This document shows, piece by piece, positions 14,194 to 22,523 of a DNA stretch of 25,033 nt; within the stretch, counting starts at the first letter, position 1; the number at the start of each line of letters is the position of its first letter. Under the pieces are notes generated by a model. The model saw nothing but the letters and a program-made list of their open reading frames with translations. It did not search any database and was not told where the DNA came from. The position numbers and the translations under genes were made by a program. Source of the DNA: Paracoccaceae bacterium (lineage in GTDB: Bacteria > Pseudomonadota > Alphaproteobacteria > Rhodobacterales > Rhodobacteraceae). The DNA is taken from positions 1 through 25,033 of the forward strand of contig PXDM01000090.1 of assembly GCA_003565055.1 (NCBI GenBank), read 5' to 3'.

Positions 14194-15420
14194 GTGAGAT
14201 ACATAGACACCGGTTCGCGCGATCCTGAAGATGCGTTGGCCACTTGGCTGCTCAAAGAGAACGCAGGCGATGTAGCTGAATTTCGCCTTCAGTCTGGGTA
14301 TTTCAGTATAAACGGCTTGGTGCCGTTTGTTCCTGTGCTTGAAGAGTTGGCGCGTCAGGAGCGGCTAATCAGAGTCGTCATTGGGTCTAATGACTGCGAC
14401 ACACTTGCCGCTGATGTGGCGCTTTTGTGTGAAATTACTTCGGGACCATCAGCGACTACGCAAATCGCGCTGGCAATCTGCGCGGGGGGATTGTTTCATC
14501 CCAAAGCGTATCACTTGCGTCGAAAAGATGACTCGCAGGCCGCCTATGTCGGATCTGCTAATCTGACGCCAGCTGGTATCGGTGGCCTAAACATTGAAGC
14601 AGGTGTTCTTACGGACACCAAAGAAGGTGACAATGGATCCCTGGCCGAAAGTGTAGCCGAAAGTATCGATGCTTATTTCTCGGGTGAGCGACCTTTTGTG
14701 CGCTTGCTGAGCAGTGCTGCTGATATTGACGGACTTGTCGGTGAAGGTCTCTTGCGGGCTGTGCCTCGGGTCCGGCAGGCAAACAGCGGAGTCTCCGGAA
14801 CGTCGACTAACCGAAGGCCAAGACTTGTTCCACTTGTTCAAATTACACCGCTGGTAAAGCCCAGCGGCAGTGATGAGCAGGTCAGCGAACCTAGCGCTCA
14901 GACAGCTACCACTGAAGATACAGATGCAGCCGAGCAGTCAGATACTGAAACCGAAGCCACTTCAGGCGAGTCGGCGACGACGGCACCGCCTGTCCTCATA
15001 TCGGAGATTGGCGCTGGACCGCGGTGGAAGCAAGCAAACTTTCCAATCGGCATTATTCAAGACTTCTTCGAGGTTGACGCTGGCTCACACATCGACTTAA
15101 TTCCTGTAGAAGCGGATGGTTCCGAAGGCGTGCTGGAGCAGCCCCCCTTTGTTCCCGTGAAGAGCCAGAACTACCGGTTCGAACTCGCGTCGGTTTCGGG
15201 AATTACCTATCCTGATCCTGACAGCGGCCGTCCAATTGGGGTGTTTGTCAAGGACGCGTATCGTCAATTTCGTTATAGAGTGCTCCTACCCCATAATGCA
15301 GGGCACACGCAAATGTCTGCACTCCTTGCTCGGGAATATAGCGGTCCAAGCCATCACCTCAAGCGCATTGTAACTGATTTGATGGCTGTGCGAGCGGCGT
15401 GGACCGAAGCCCCTTTCTGA
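14194..15420 (+). CDS. PLD-family restriction endonuclease (BfiI/NgoFVII-like)
   Basis: A 408-residue predicted restriction enzyme. The N-terminal phospholipase D-like domain (about 1-190) carries one HKD-type motif: H-P-K-A-Y with His102 and Lys104, followed by V-G-S-A-N-L-T with Asn123. PLD nucleases of the BfiI/NgoFVII type have one motif per chain and work as dimers without metal. An acidic, Ser/Thr/Glu-rich linker (about 225-270) leads to a C-terminal domain (about 275-405) with N-Y-R-F-E-L, G-R-P-I-G-V-F and F-R-Y-R-V-L-L-P, which recalls the B3-like DNA-binding domain of this family. The start is GTG 14194, matching the short N-termini of relatives. Two DNA methyltransferase genes follow, the usual protection for an enzyme with an asymmetric site. 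Confidence 0.8.
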   Translation: MRYIDTGSRDPEDALATWLLKENAGDVAEFRLQSGYFSINGLVPFVPVLEELARQERLIRVVIGSNDCDTLAADVALLCEITSGPSATTQIALAICAGGLFHPKAYHLRRKDDSQAAYVGSANLTPAGIGGLNIEAGVLTDTKEGDNGSLAESVAESIDAYFSGERPFVRLLSSAADIDGLVGEGLLRAVPRVRQANSGVSGTSTNRRPRLVPLVQITPLVKPSGSDEQVSEPSAQTATTEDTDAAEQSDTETEATSGESATTAPPVLISEIGAGPRWKQANFPIGIIQDFFEVDAGSHIDLIPVEADGSEGVLEQPPFVPVKSQNYRFELASVSGITYPDPDSGRPIGVFVKDAYRQFRYRVLLPHNAGHTQMSALLAREYSGPSHHLKRIVTDLMAVRAAWTEAPF

Positions 15421-15432
15421 ACTGTTCTGCAT

Positions 15433-16809
15433 TTACGGTCGACAAACAAACAGGATTTCCGCATTTTTTGCGATTTCCTTATTCAGTTCAGTTTTATTGA
15501 GTCTGCTGTGCGATATGTTTTCCGACACCCGGATTTCTACGAGTGAGAAGAATTTTCTTGCCAACGGCTCGATGTCCTCGACCTTCATAACCCGTGGGTG
15601 TGCATTCTTTTCCGCCGCATACGGCGAATACGAAAGCACGAGTGGGTTGCCATTCAGCGCTAGCGCCTGAAAAAGATTAGAAAAGGCATCTGGCGCAAGA
15701 GACTTGATACAAAACGGCGATTGGTGACGTTCCAGACGATATACACCACGACTAAGCATAGTTCTTCCATGCGCTTTGTTCACCGAAACCTTTGGGTTGT
15801 CCCTCAAGGCCAGTGTCTCCAAAACGTGATAGAATCGACTATAATGATCGCGGGTATATGGTGGGTCAGCATATACTACTCCGTTGAACCCTTCCAGCTT
15901 GGTGATGAAATCTCTATAATCAGCTCGAATGGCTTTGTGCTCAAACGCAGTACGCTTAATAGACATATATTTATCTATTGCCTTCTTGAATTCCAAGAAG
16001 GTGTCTTTTTCACGATCCCGCGAAACTAGCTTATGGAGTGTCTTCTTCACAGTACCGTTCTTGTTTCGTGGCCTGAGCGGTTGTGCGAATTGTTTGCCGA
16101 TTGTATTTACTATCTGGCTTGCCGTCGAGAGAACGCTCGCCTTCCCAATGTCTTGAGCATGCAAAGGAAGCTGTGCAATTTCATTGAGCAGGATGTCTAA
16201 TTCGGCGGCTTGTCTGAACGAAAAGTACGTTCCACCAAAGTGCCGAAGAGCGACCGATTGAACTGTGTCGTTTAGGTCGACTGAATTAAGCCTGGCGTTC
16301 GTCTGGATTATAGCTTTCGCCAATTCGGCGCTTAAGGAATTTATCCGGTCATTTGAGATCGTCACAAGTGAGCCTGCTTCCAAGAGCTCGCAGAGGGGCT
16401 CGAGGTTGCCAATCGCCGCTGCTTCTAAGCAGCGTGTTTCATACTGAACCAACGGCTCTGCGGCCCAGAGCAAACCGTTTCTTGTTGCAACGTCTTTTGC
16501 ATCTAGTGCTCGCGCCAGGAAACGTTCTACATCAAAGCATGCGGGCTGGAGGATCGCAGAGCAGATGACCCTTGCGTACTCTTGTACATCCACTGAGGTG
16601 ACGCGCCGGTCTTGTGCCAGAGCCGCCGATACGGTACCCGAACCTGCAAACAGATCGCAGACTGGGCTGCGCTCCGTCGACAGGTCATTCACCGCTTTGC
16701 GGATGTTGTCCAGAATCCGCAGCTTGCTGCCGAGGTAGTGTATCGGCCTCCAGCGCTCTGATTCCGTCGTCTGGGAGCCGCGATCGCCGGTAGTAAGAGG
16801 CATGTCCAT
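15433..16809 (-). CDS. DNA adenine methyltransferase, D12 (Dam-like) class
   Basis: A 458-residue class D12 N6-adenine methyltransferase, longer than Dam. Y-L-G-S-K at 25-29 and D-L-F-A-G-S-G-T at 52-59 form the AdoMet-binding region, and A-D-P-P-Y at 314-318 is the catalytic motif, followed by Y-S-R-F-Y-H-V-L-E-T-L. About 250 residues between the two motifs, more than usual, probably hold a target-recognition insert. It lies convergent to the endonuclease gene, with 12 bases between stops, and divergent from the second methyltransferase. The likely job is to methylate one strand of the recognition site. ATG 16809 is chosen for the AGGAAG six bases upstream. An in-frame ATG two codons later is possible. 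Confidence 0.88.
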   Translation of the reverse strand: MDMPLTTGDRGSQTTESERWRPIHYLGSKLRILDNIRKAVNDLSTERSPVCDLFAGSGTVSAALAQDRRVTSVDVQEYARVICSAILQPACFDVERFLARALDAKDVATRNGLLWAAEPLVQYETRCLEAAAIGNLEPLCELLEAGSLVTISNDRINSLSAELAKAIIQTNARLNSVDLNDTVQSVALRHFGGTYFSFRQAAELDILLNEIAQLPLHAQDIGKASVLSTASQIVNTIGKQFAQPLRPRNKNGTVKKTLHKLVSRDREKDTFLEFKKAIDKYMSIKRTAFEHKAIRADYRDFITKLEGFNGVVYADPPYTRDHYSRFYHVLETLALRDNPKVSVNKAHGRTMLSRGVYRLERHQSPFCIKSLAPDAFSNLFQALALNGNPLVLSYSPYAAEKNAHPRVMKVEDIEPLARKFFSLVEIRVSENISHSRLNKTELNKEIAKNAEILFVCRP

Positions 16810-16851
16810 CCTTGTCTTCCTGGGGCGCGTCGATGTAAGGTGCTACAGTAT

Positions 16852-16880
16852 TTGGTGAAGGCGCTGGATGCCAGCACAAT
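16852..16880 (+). promoter_or_regulatory. Putative promoter of the second methyltransferase
   Basis: TTGGTG (16852-16857), a 17-base gap, then CACAAT (16875-16880) lie in the 94-base gap between the divergent methyltransferase genes. The start point would be near 16887, just ahead of the GAGGAG ribosome-binding site for ATG 16904. Confidence 0.3.
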
Positions 16881-16903
16881 ATGTCCGTCGAGGAGCGCGC
16901 GCA

Positions 16904-18100
16904 ATGTTTGACTCTGGAGGCCAACTTCACTTGACCAGCAAGCATTCGGAACAGCGCGAAGCGCCGGGGAAGCTGCCTTTTGGTGGCAGGAATGTGCTCA
17001 TACATGGCGATAACGATCGCGCGCTGGATACAGTCGCTGAAGAAATCAAATCGTCTGTGCAGTGTATCTACATTGACCCGCCATACAACAATCTCGAGTC
17101 TTACGCCCACTACGAGGACCGAGACGATCATGATGTATGGATTGAGAAAATGTCGGCGCACGCGGGGCGGCTAAGGTCCACGCTGACGCAATCTGGTAGC
17201 ATTTGGATCTCGATCGATGATCGCCAAGTCCATTACTTGAAGGTTGCACTTGATGGTGTTTTCGGGCGCGAAAACTTCGTCACTTCAATTGTGTGGGAGC
17301 ACCGGCGAACCCGTGAGAATAGGAAGGTTTTCTCAAATAATCACGAGTACGTGCTGGTTTACGCGAGAGATTACAAGGCGTTTAAGGGGTTCCGGAATAA
17401 GCTGCCAGGCGGCGAGGAGCTGAAGGCTCGATACAAAAACCCTGACAACGATCCTCGGGGGCCTTGGCAATCGATCTCTCTGAACGTGCAGGCTGGTCAC
17501 GCCACACCGAGCCAATTTTATGATGTCATGGCACCGAATGGCCGTCGGCATAAACTCCCTCCAGGCCGGTGTTGGGCATATACGAAGGAGAGGATGGAAC
17601 ACGAGATTGCCCAAGGTAGAGTTTGGTTCGGGAAAAGCGGAAACGGGGTGCCAAGGAGAAAGAAGTATTTGTTCGAGTCGGATATTGGCCTCACTCCTCA
17701 TACGCTTTGGTCAGCTGATGAAGTCGGAACTACTCACTCCGCTAAGAAAAATGTTCTCAAGCTGTTTCCAGGAGAAGACGTCTTCGATACGCCAAAGCCT
17801 GAAGAGCTCGTGCGGCGAATTATCGAGATTGCGAGCAATCCGGGAGATCTTGTTATGGATACTTTTCTCGGTTCAGGAACGACGGGTGCTGTCGCGCTTA
17901 AGCTTGGTCGTCGGTTCCTAGGCGTAGAATTAGGGCAACATGCCGTTAGTCATTGCCTCGTGCGGCTCAACAGTGCGGTTTCAAGTGGTTGTTGCCAAGG
18001 GGGCGTAGTTTCAGAAATTGAGTTTCTTCGCCTAGACCCGAAATCCAGTGTGCTGAAGAAAAAAGGCGTTTCGAGAGCATTAGGCGCCAATAGATCATGA
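16904..18100 (+). CDS. Site-specific DNA methyltransferase, N6/N4 (beta-type) class
   Basis: A 398-residue methyltransferase of the group shared with type III Mod and several type II enzymes. The catalytic motif comes first, Y-I-D-P-P-Y-N-N at 56-63, and the AdoMet motif D-T-F-L-G-S-G-T-T-G lies near the C-terminus at 319-328. This permuted order is typical of the beta class. Residues about 130-290 between them likely recognise DNA. ATG 16904 is preferred over an in-frame ATG at 16868, because GAGGAG lies eight bases upstream. The Asp in DPPY points to adenine rather than C5-cytosine methylation. It probably covers the other strand of the asymmetric site cut by the PLD enzyme. The stop codon abuts the stop of the opposing small gene as TCATGA. 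Confidence 0.88.
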   Translation: MFDSGGQLHLTSKHSEQREAPGKLPFGGRNVLIHGDNDRALDTVAEEIKSSVQCIYIDPPYNNLESYAHYEDRDDHDVWIEKMSAHAGRLRSTLTQSGSIWISIDDRQVHYLKVALDGVFGRENFVTSIVWEHRRTRENRKVFSNNHEYVLVYARDYKAFKGFRNKLPGGEELKARYKNPDNDPRGPWQSISLNVQAGHATPSQFYDVMAPNGRRHKLPPGRCWAYTKERMEHEIAQGRVWFGKSGNGVPRRKKYLFESDIGLTPHTLWSADEVGTTHSAKKNVLKLFPGEDVFDTPKPEELVRRIIEIASNPGDLVMDTFLGSGTTGAVALKLGRRFLGVELGQHAVSHCLVRLNSAVSSGCCQGGVVSEIEFLRLDPKSSVLKKKGVSRALGANRS

Positions 18101-18478
18101 AAGATCTTGGCGTTGCTCAGCCCAATTCTCGGGTAATTGCTCCAGTAGGCGCACCAGCGTCACTTCAGGCCCCTGCCTAGCGTCCAACAACGCCTCGACG
18201 AGGTCGGGCGCGAGCAGCGTGAGCCGCAGGACGCGGGTTATGTAGGAGGGCGCGATGCCCTCTAGATCGGCCAGTTCGGCGATGGTAGCGAACTCACCCG
18301 ACTCCAGCATCCGTTTCCAGCGGAACGCGCGAGCCAGTGCCTTTACCAGCGTGTTGTCGGTCCGCCGCGAGTGCGCCGCGCCTTCTGGTAACTGCATCTC
18401 TTTCCGCCCGCCCCGCTTCACGATGCGGAACGGGACGTGGAGTGTCACGGTGTCGGGGACTGGCGCGCCGCGTGTCAC
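18095..18478 (-). CDS. Small helix-turn-helix protein that accompanies serine recombinases
   Basis: A 127-residue protein starting at GTG 18478, in a GTGA overlap with the stop of the serine recombinase remnant. A helix-turn-helix of ParB/KorB-like appearance is visible: T-I-A-E-L-A-D-L-E-G-I, then S-Y-I-T-R-V-L-R at about 70-92. The N-terminal part has R-K-E-M-Q-L-P, common to small proteins placed directly after large serine recombinases in alphaproteobacterial elements. It may act in recombination or element control; no function is established here. The gene itself appears complete although its partner is truncated. A longer in-frame upstream extension only mirrors the recombinase and is rejected. 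Confidence 0.65.
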   Translation of the reverse strand: MTRGAPVPDTVTLHVPFRIVKRGGRKEMQLPEGAAHSRRTDNTLVKALARAFRWKRMLESGEFATIAELADLEGIAPSYITRVLRLTLLAPDLVEALLDARQGPEVTLVRLLEQLPENWAEQRQDLS

Positions 18479-18765
18479 GCAACTTCTCCGATTCCACCGG
18501 CCAGCATCTCGCGGGCCAGACCGCTCAGCCCATCGACGCGCAGCCGGACGTCCAACCCGTCTGTGCCGATCTCCACGCGTTCGACCAGCAGCGCAACGAT
18601 GCGCGCCTGCTCGGCGGGGAAGAGCTCGTCCCACAGCGGGTCGAGCTGCTGCAGGGCGGCGCGGGCATCGGCTTCGGTGATGTCGTCGGCATGGGCGCGC
18701 GCCGCCTTCCACGTCCCCGCCACGATCTCGGGCTGGCGAAACACCGCGCGCAGCTGGTCGATGAC
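18475..18765 (-). pseudogene. Large serine recombinase, 3' fragment
   Basis: Only the C-terminal tail of a large serine recombinase remains: R-Q-P-E-I-V-A-G-T-W, then E-A-D-A-R-A-A-L-Q-Q-L-D-P-L-W-D-E-L-F-P-A-E-Q and a V-E-R-V-E-I strand leading to the stop. The catalytic resolvase domain with its serine and the zinc-ribbon domain are missing. Upstream, at about 18757-18770, the sequence switches to a tyrosine integrase read on the opposite strand. The open frame continues to 18921 by chance through integrase DNA, so the natural protein boundary is the junction. Confidence 0.7.
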
Positions 18766-19536
18766 GGGATATTCTCCTACGCGGTGGAAGCCGGTGTGAT
18801 CGATCACAACCCGACCCATGGCTTGCGCAAACCGAAATACCAGGTGCGCGACCGGCGGCTGAGCGAGGCGGAATACCGGATCCTGGGCGGCATTCTGCGA
18901 CAGGCGCAGAAGAGCGACCACTATCGCCTACATGGCGAGATCCTCTGGATCCTCGCAGTGACCGGCTGCCGCCGCGGGGAGATCATCAATCTCAGATGGA
19001 GCGAGATCGACATCGAAGGAAGCTGCCTGCGTCTGATCGACAGCAAGGAAGGCGCGTCGGTGCGCCCGATCGGGCTTCCCGTCATCGAATACCTGGAAAG
19101 CAAGCGATCAAAGCGAACCGGCACCTTTGTCTTTCCCGGCCAAGGCGTCGACAACGCGGTGGGCAACTTCCCTCAAAGCTGGAAGAAGCTGCTGACCGAC
19201 ACACCACTCTGGGATGTGACACCGCATGTGCTCCGACACAGCTTTGCCAGCATCGCCACTGATTTGGGCTTCACCGAGATCACCATTGCGGCCCTGATCG
19301 GCCATGCGAAAGGTTCGGTCACAAGTCGTTACGTGCACACGCTCGACTCGACACTGATCATGGCAGCCGACACTGTCGCGGGATATCTGAAAGCCTTGCT
19401 AGACGGCGTCGAGTTCCGGCGGAACACCTACACGCTTGACCGCGAGTCGCGGCGGTCGGCGATCGAGCACATGTTGATCGAGTCGCGGCCTGCGCCAAAG
19501 CCAAAGCTGCTGGAGTATCGTGACGCGAGTCGTTGA
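18766..19536 (+). pseudogene. Tyrosine integrase lacking its N-terminus
   Basis: About 256 residues of a phage/island-type tyrosine recombinase. The catalytic domain is intact: T-G-C-R-R-G-E-I (first Arg), H-V-L-R-H-S-F-A-S (H-x-x-R), G-H-A-K-G and S-R-Y-V-H with the nucleophile Tyr. The part before I-F-S-Y-A-V-E-A-G-V-I is missing, so the arm-binding domain and most of the core-binding domain are lost. Although an open frame continues upstream to 18337, that stretch is the antisense of the serine recombinase tail and not integrase. A truncated product from an internal GTG is conceivable but unlikely to recombine DNA. It may once have moved this island. Confidence 0.75.
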
Positions 19537-19727
19537 TATCGTGCTGAGAAATCCAAACACGAAGCAGCCATTTTCGGTTGCAAGGGGCTGCAACTCACCT
19601 TTTCTGCGGTTGATGACGCATACGGTTCTTCGGGCTATAGAATGAGTCCCGAATAAGGATTGGACAGCAACGTGAGGCACGCGCAGCTGTCTGGTCACCG
19701 CCCAATCATATTCCAAGGTCTATTGGC

Positions 19728-19747
19728 AAAAAAGCTCACGGTCGAGC
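19728..19747 (-). terminator. Possible terminator of the three-gene operon
   Basis: Read leftward, GCTC-N6-GAGC followed by six T residues lies eight bases beyond the stop of the 922-residue gene. The stem is only 4 bp, so strength is doubtful, but the position is right. Confidence 0.35.
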
Positions 19748-19754
19748 CGCCACC

Positions 19755-22523
19755 TCAAGCGCGCGTTATACCTTTTGATTCAATCCCTTTGAGAATGTGT
19801 TCGGCGAGCAGCTTGGAGAACCCGTCAGCAGCAACATCGCCGCAGTATTGGTCTGAGATTCGCTTCAATACTTGCGCCCAAACCACGGCCGAGCGTTCAC
19901 GCTTCTCCATTTCGTCAATCTCAGCATGCCGAAATGCATCAATTTCACGGATCGCCGATAAAACCAAATCGCATAAGTCACGAATCCTAAATTGGAAATG
20001 GTATTGGCTGATCAATTCCTCTAAACGGCCCCAATGCTTCGCATACCCGTCAAATTTTAACATGTGATCTGGCTGCACTCGGTGCTCTCCTCTCAAGACG
20101 CGGTCCATTAGGGGGACGTTCTTTGAGAACACTAATGCCAGAAACATGACGATTACGTTCTGAAGAATGCGGGCTTCAAGATGCGACAGAAAACGTTCGC
20201 ATTCTTTTTCGTCGCACGCCTGTGCCAGTAAATGCACGCTCTTTAAATCGTCCAAGCATTCCTTAGCGTATCCTACAGCTGCCCAGATATCTCGCCGACT
20301 GGCCAACTTACGCAAGGGGCGTTCCGGCCCGTCGCGATTCTTCTCCACATCGATCGTATCAGTCATCAGAAACATGTCCATCCAACCGGACATGTGAATT
20401 AGCCTAAGGCGCACGGAGCGAACAAGTTTCGAAGCCTCTGCGCCCACAAGTGACGTGTCCAGTTCTGCCGCACGATCGAGATCGCGTTGAGCACGAGCGA
20501 AATCTTTCTCCAAGAGCCCACGCATGAACTGATAGGTAGGTTGGCGCCTGTTCTTGAAATAGTTCGATAGGGCTGTGCTGCGTTCGCAGTAATGGCGGAA
20601 AATGAATAGCTCCTGAAGTGCGAGCCTTTCGACCACTTCAATCTTTTTCAGGTCATGGCTCTGACGTCGCATCACCACAGAGACCTGATGCAACACCGTT
20701 GAAGCCAAGCTTGCGGCGGCGGTCATCTCGCCCTTGGAGGCAAACGCAGCACATATCACTAACGTGATATCATAAAGATAGCATCGATCTTCTGAACTCC
20801 CGGAAGAATTTGTCAGCGAACCGAGCAAACGATCGAACTCGTCCAGCGTGTCTGCGCGGCTGAGAGCCACCTCGACTTCTGTACGAGCATTAGGCCGTTG
20901 CCCCCCTGGCGCTCGCTCTAGGAATTTACCTTCCAAAAGTGCACGGCCTTTCTCCGAATACAAGAAAAAGAGTCGGGTAAATTCCTGATGAAGAATGCGC
21001 AAGGCCATCACCGGGACTGGCGTCAATTGCTTCGAATCGATCTTCAGAGTTCGCGCGACCAGCTCCTCGCTATTTAGCGTTCGTTCCCAGATGGCGCTCG
21101 CCATATCGCGGTTTCTGCGCGCCAAGTCTTTAAGGGTTGTGGTCGTGAAAGGGTTTGTCGGATCCTCAAGGCTTTGTATTAATGCATCAAAGATTTCTCG
21201 GATTACTGTAACGGTCTCGCTTCGGTCCCAGTTCTTGACGGTCCTCGCCGACTGGAACTGAACTCTATCCAATACCCCCTGTTTCCTTGAGACCTGCGCT
21301 ACGGCTGTGTCCCGAAGCCAACGAACAAGATCTCGTGCGATCTCCTTCGTGTTCTCGAGATCTTTCTCTTCCTGTTTCCGCGGCCCGTCTGAGTACCCAT
21401 CCTCATAGTCTTCCAAATAGGGCGTCATCACCGCGTCGAACCGCTGCGAAATCTCAGTGATCGCACTCAGCGCGCCCTCGTCGAACTCGAAAACGTCGGG
21501 CAGGAGCAATGGGTGGCGCAAAGGTACGTCGAGGTGCCCCGCGGGCAAAACACTCAGAATATTGGCCAAAAGCGAGCTACGGGTAACGAGTTCCACGCGT
21601 TCTTGGTGTCCGGTCTTGCGCAGGAAAGTATTCACCGTGTGGATGTCAGCGAAGGCGAGCGCGTCATTTTCGGCGACGACCGTGACGGCCTCTAGGTCTT
21701 TGCCAAACTTCGGCACACTAGCGAGTTTCGCAATTGCCGAACGTACGCCCTCGAATTCCAGTGCGACCTTCGGGTCGGCGACAAAATCCTGAAAACCGTC
21801 CCAGTCAAAATTTGCAATCGCGCGCGCGACCGATCGATTTTCAAACTCCGGTCCGCGGAGGTAGACGTAATCAGAGGAGCGGAAAACCTCGCCAAGTTTC
21901 TGGATCGTCGTTCTGCGCCCGATCAGCGACTTGACGATACTCATGCTCCAGCTTGGCATGAAGTCATCACGGAATTGCTCAAACTCCGCCAATATCTGTG
22001 CGTCTGTCTGCGGGCTGACTATGTAGTCCCGGATGCGTTCCAGAGCCTCAGGAGCGAAATCAATTGCTTCTGCTCTATCAATCTCCGGGAAAAGGCCCCT
22101 TTGGTCACCTCGATTTTGGTTTTCGATGGCGCTCCAAACATCCTGAATTTCATGCGCGTAACTGTCCAGCAGAATGAACGGCCGGCGCGGAGCCGCGACA
22201 AGCCAGTGCGATATCAGGTGGTCGAGGTCTTCAACCTGAGCGTCCCAATCTTTGTCACCAGCAATCAGACCATTGAAGGTGAACGCGTTATGTTGTGACC
22301 GTGAATGGCTAACAAGGGCAATGATCTCTACGGAATCGAGGGCCAAGATCGCATTGCTGCTTTCCTGTTTCTGGCTGCGGTTCGCATCCATGATCAGCCC
22401 ATTCAGGGCTGTGTGAAACCGGATAGCAGGTGTGATGACACGTTTTGGGTACGCGCGGAGAAGGGCTGCACCCTGCTCTAGCTCTTCGTTAGAAAAGATG
22501 TCCTGACCCTGCCGCTCGTTCAT
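19755..22523 (-). CDS. Large protein of unknown function, possible PIN-like N-terminal region (third gene of operon)
   Basis: A 922-residue soluble protein that I do not recognise. Residues 1-330 contain strands ending in acidic residues, A-I-L-A-L-D-S-V-E-I-I-A-L at 58-70 and P-F-I-L-L-D-S at 115-121. Later comes N-D-A-L-A-F-A-D-I-H-T-V-N at 286-298 and V-E-L-V-T-R-S at 310-316. This order of acidic residues with a final V-T-R segment resembles PIN-like nucleases with a large insertion, but the match is by eye only. Residues about 380-900 look helical and charged, with many Leu/Arg/Glu, like a scaffold or repeat domain. No NTPase Walker motif or membrane segment is seen. ATG 22523 overlaps the previous stop (ATGA), so expression is coupled to the two upstream genes. 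It lies in the lower-GC defence-like island. Confidence 0.75.
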   Translation of the reverse strand: MNERQGQDIFSNEELEQGAALLRAYPKRVITPAIRFHTALNGLIMDANRSQKQESSNAILALDSVEIIALVSHSRSQHNAFTFNGLIAGDKDWDAQVEDLDHLISHWLVAAPRRPFILLDSYAHEIQDVWSAIENQNRGDQRGLFPEIDRAEAIDFAPEALERIRDYIVSPQTDAQILAEFEQFRDDFMPSWSMSIVKSLIGRRTTIQKLGEVFRSSDYVYLRGPEFENRSVARAIANFDWDGFQDFVADPKVALEFEGVRSAIAKLASVPKFGKDLEAVTVVAENDALAFADIHTVNTFLRKTGHQERVELVTRSSLLANILSVLPAGHLDVPLRHPLLLPDVFEFDEGALSAITEISQRFDAVMTPYLEDYEDGYSDGPRKQEEKDLENTKEIARDLVRWLRDTAVAQVSRKQGVLDRVQFQSARTVKNWDRSETVTVIREIFDALIQSLEDPTNPFTTTTLKDLARRNRDMASAIWERTLNSEELVARTLKIDSKQLTPVPVMALRILHQEFTRLFFLYSEKGRALLEGKFLERAPGGQRPNARTEVEVALSRADTLDEFDRLLGSLTNSSGSSEDRCYLYDITLVICAAFASKGEMTAAASLASTVLHQVSVVMRRQSHDLKKIEVVERLALQELFIFRHYCERSTALSNYFKNRRQPTYQFMRGLLEKDFARAQRDLDRAAELDTSLVGAEASKLVRSVRLRLIHMSGWMDMFLMTDTIDVEKNRDGPERPLRKLASRRDIWAAVGYAKECLDDLKSVHLLAQACDEKECERFLSHLEARILQNVIVMFLALVFSKNVPLMDRVLRGEHRVQPDHMLKFDGYAKHWGRLEELISQYHFQFRIRDLCDLVLSAIREIDAFRHAEIDEMEKRERSAVVWAQVLKRISDQYCGDVAADGFSKLLAEHILKGIESKGITRA

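Noticed and set aside
18337..18765. N-terminal extension of the tyrosine integrase open frame
   Set aside because: These 143 codons are the reverse complement of the serine recombinase tail and the start of its HTH partner gene, and they do not resemble an integrase N-terminus. The extension is created by the junction.
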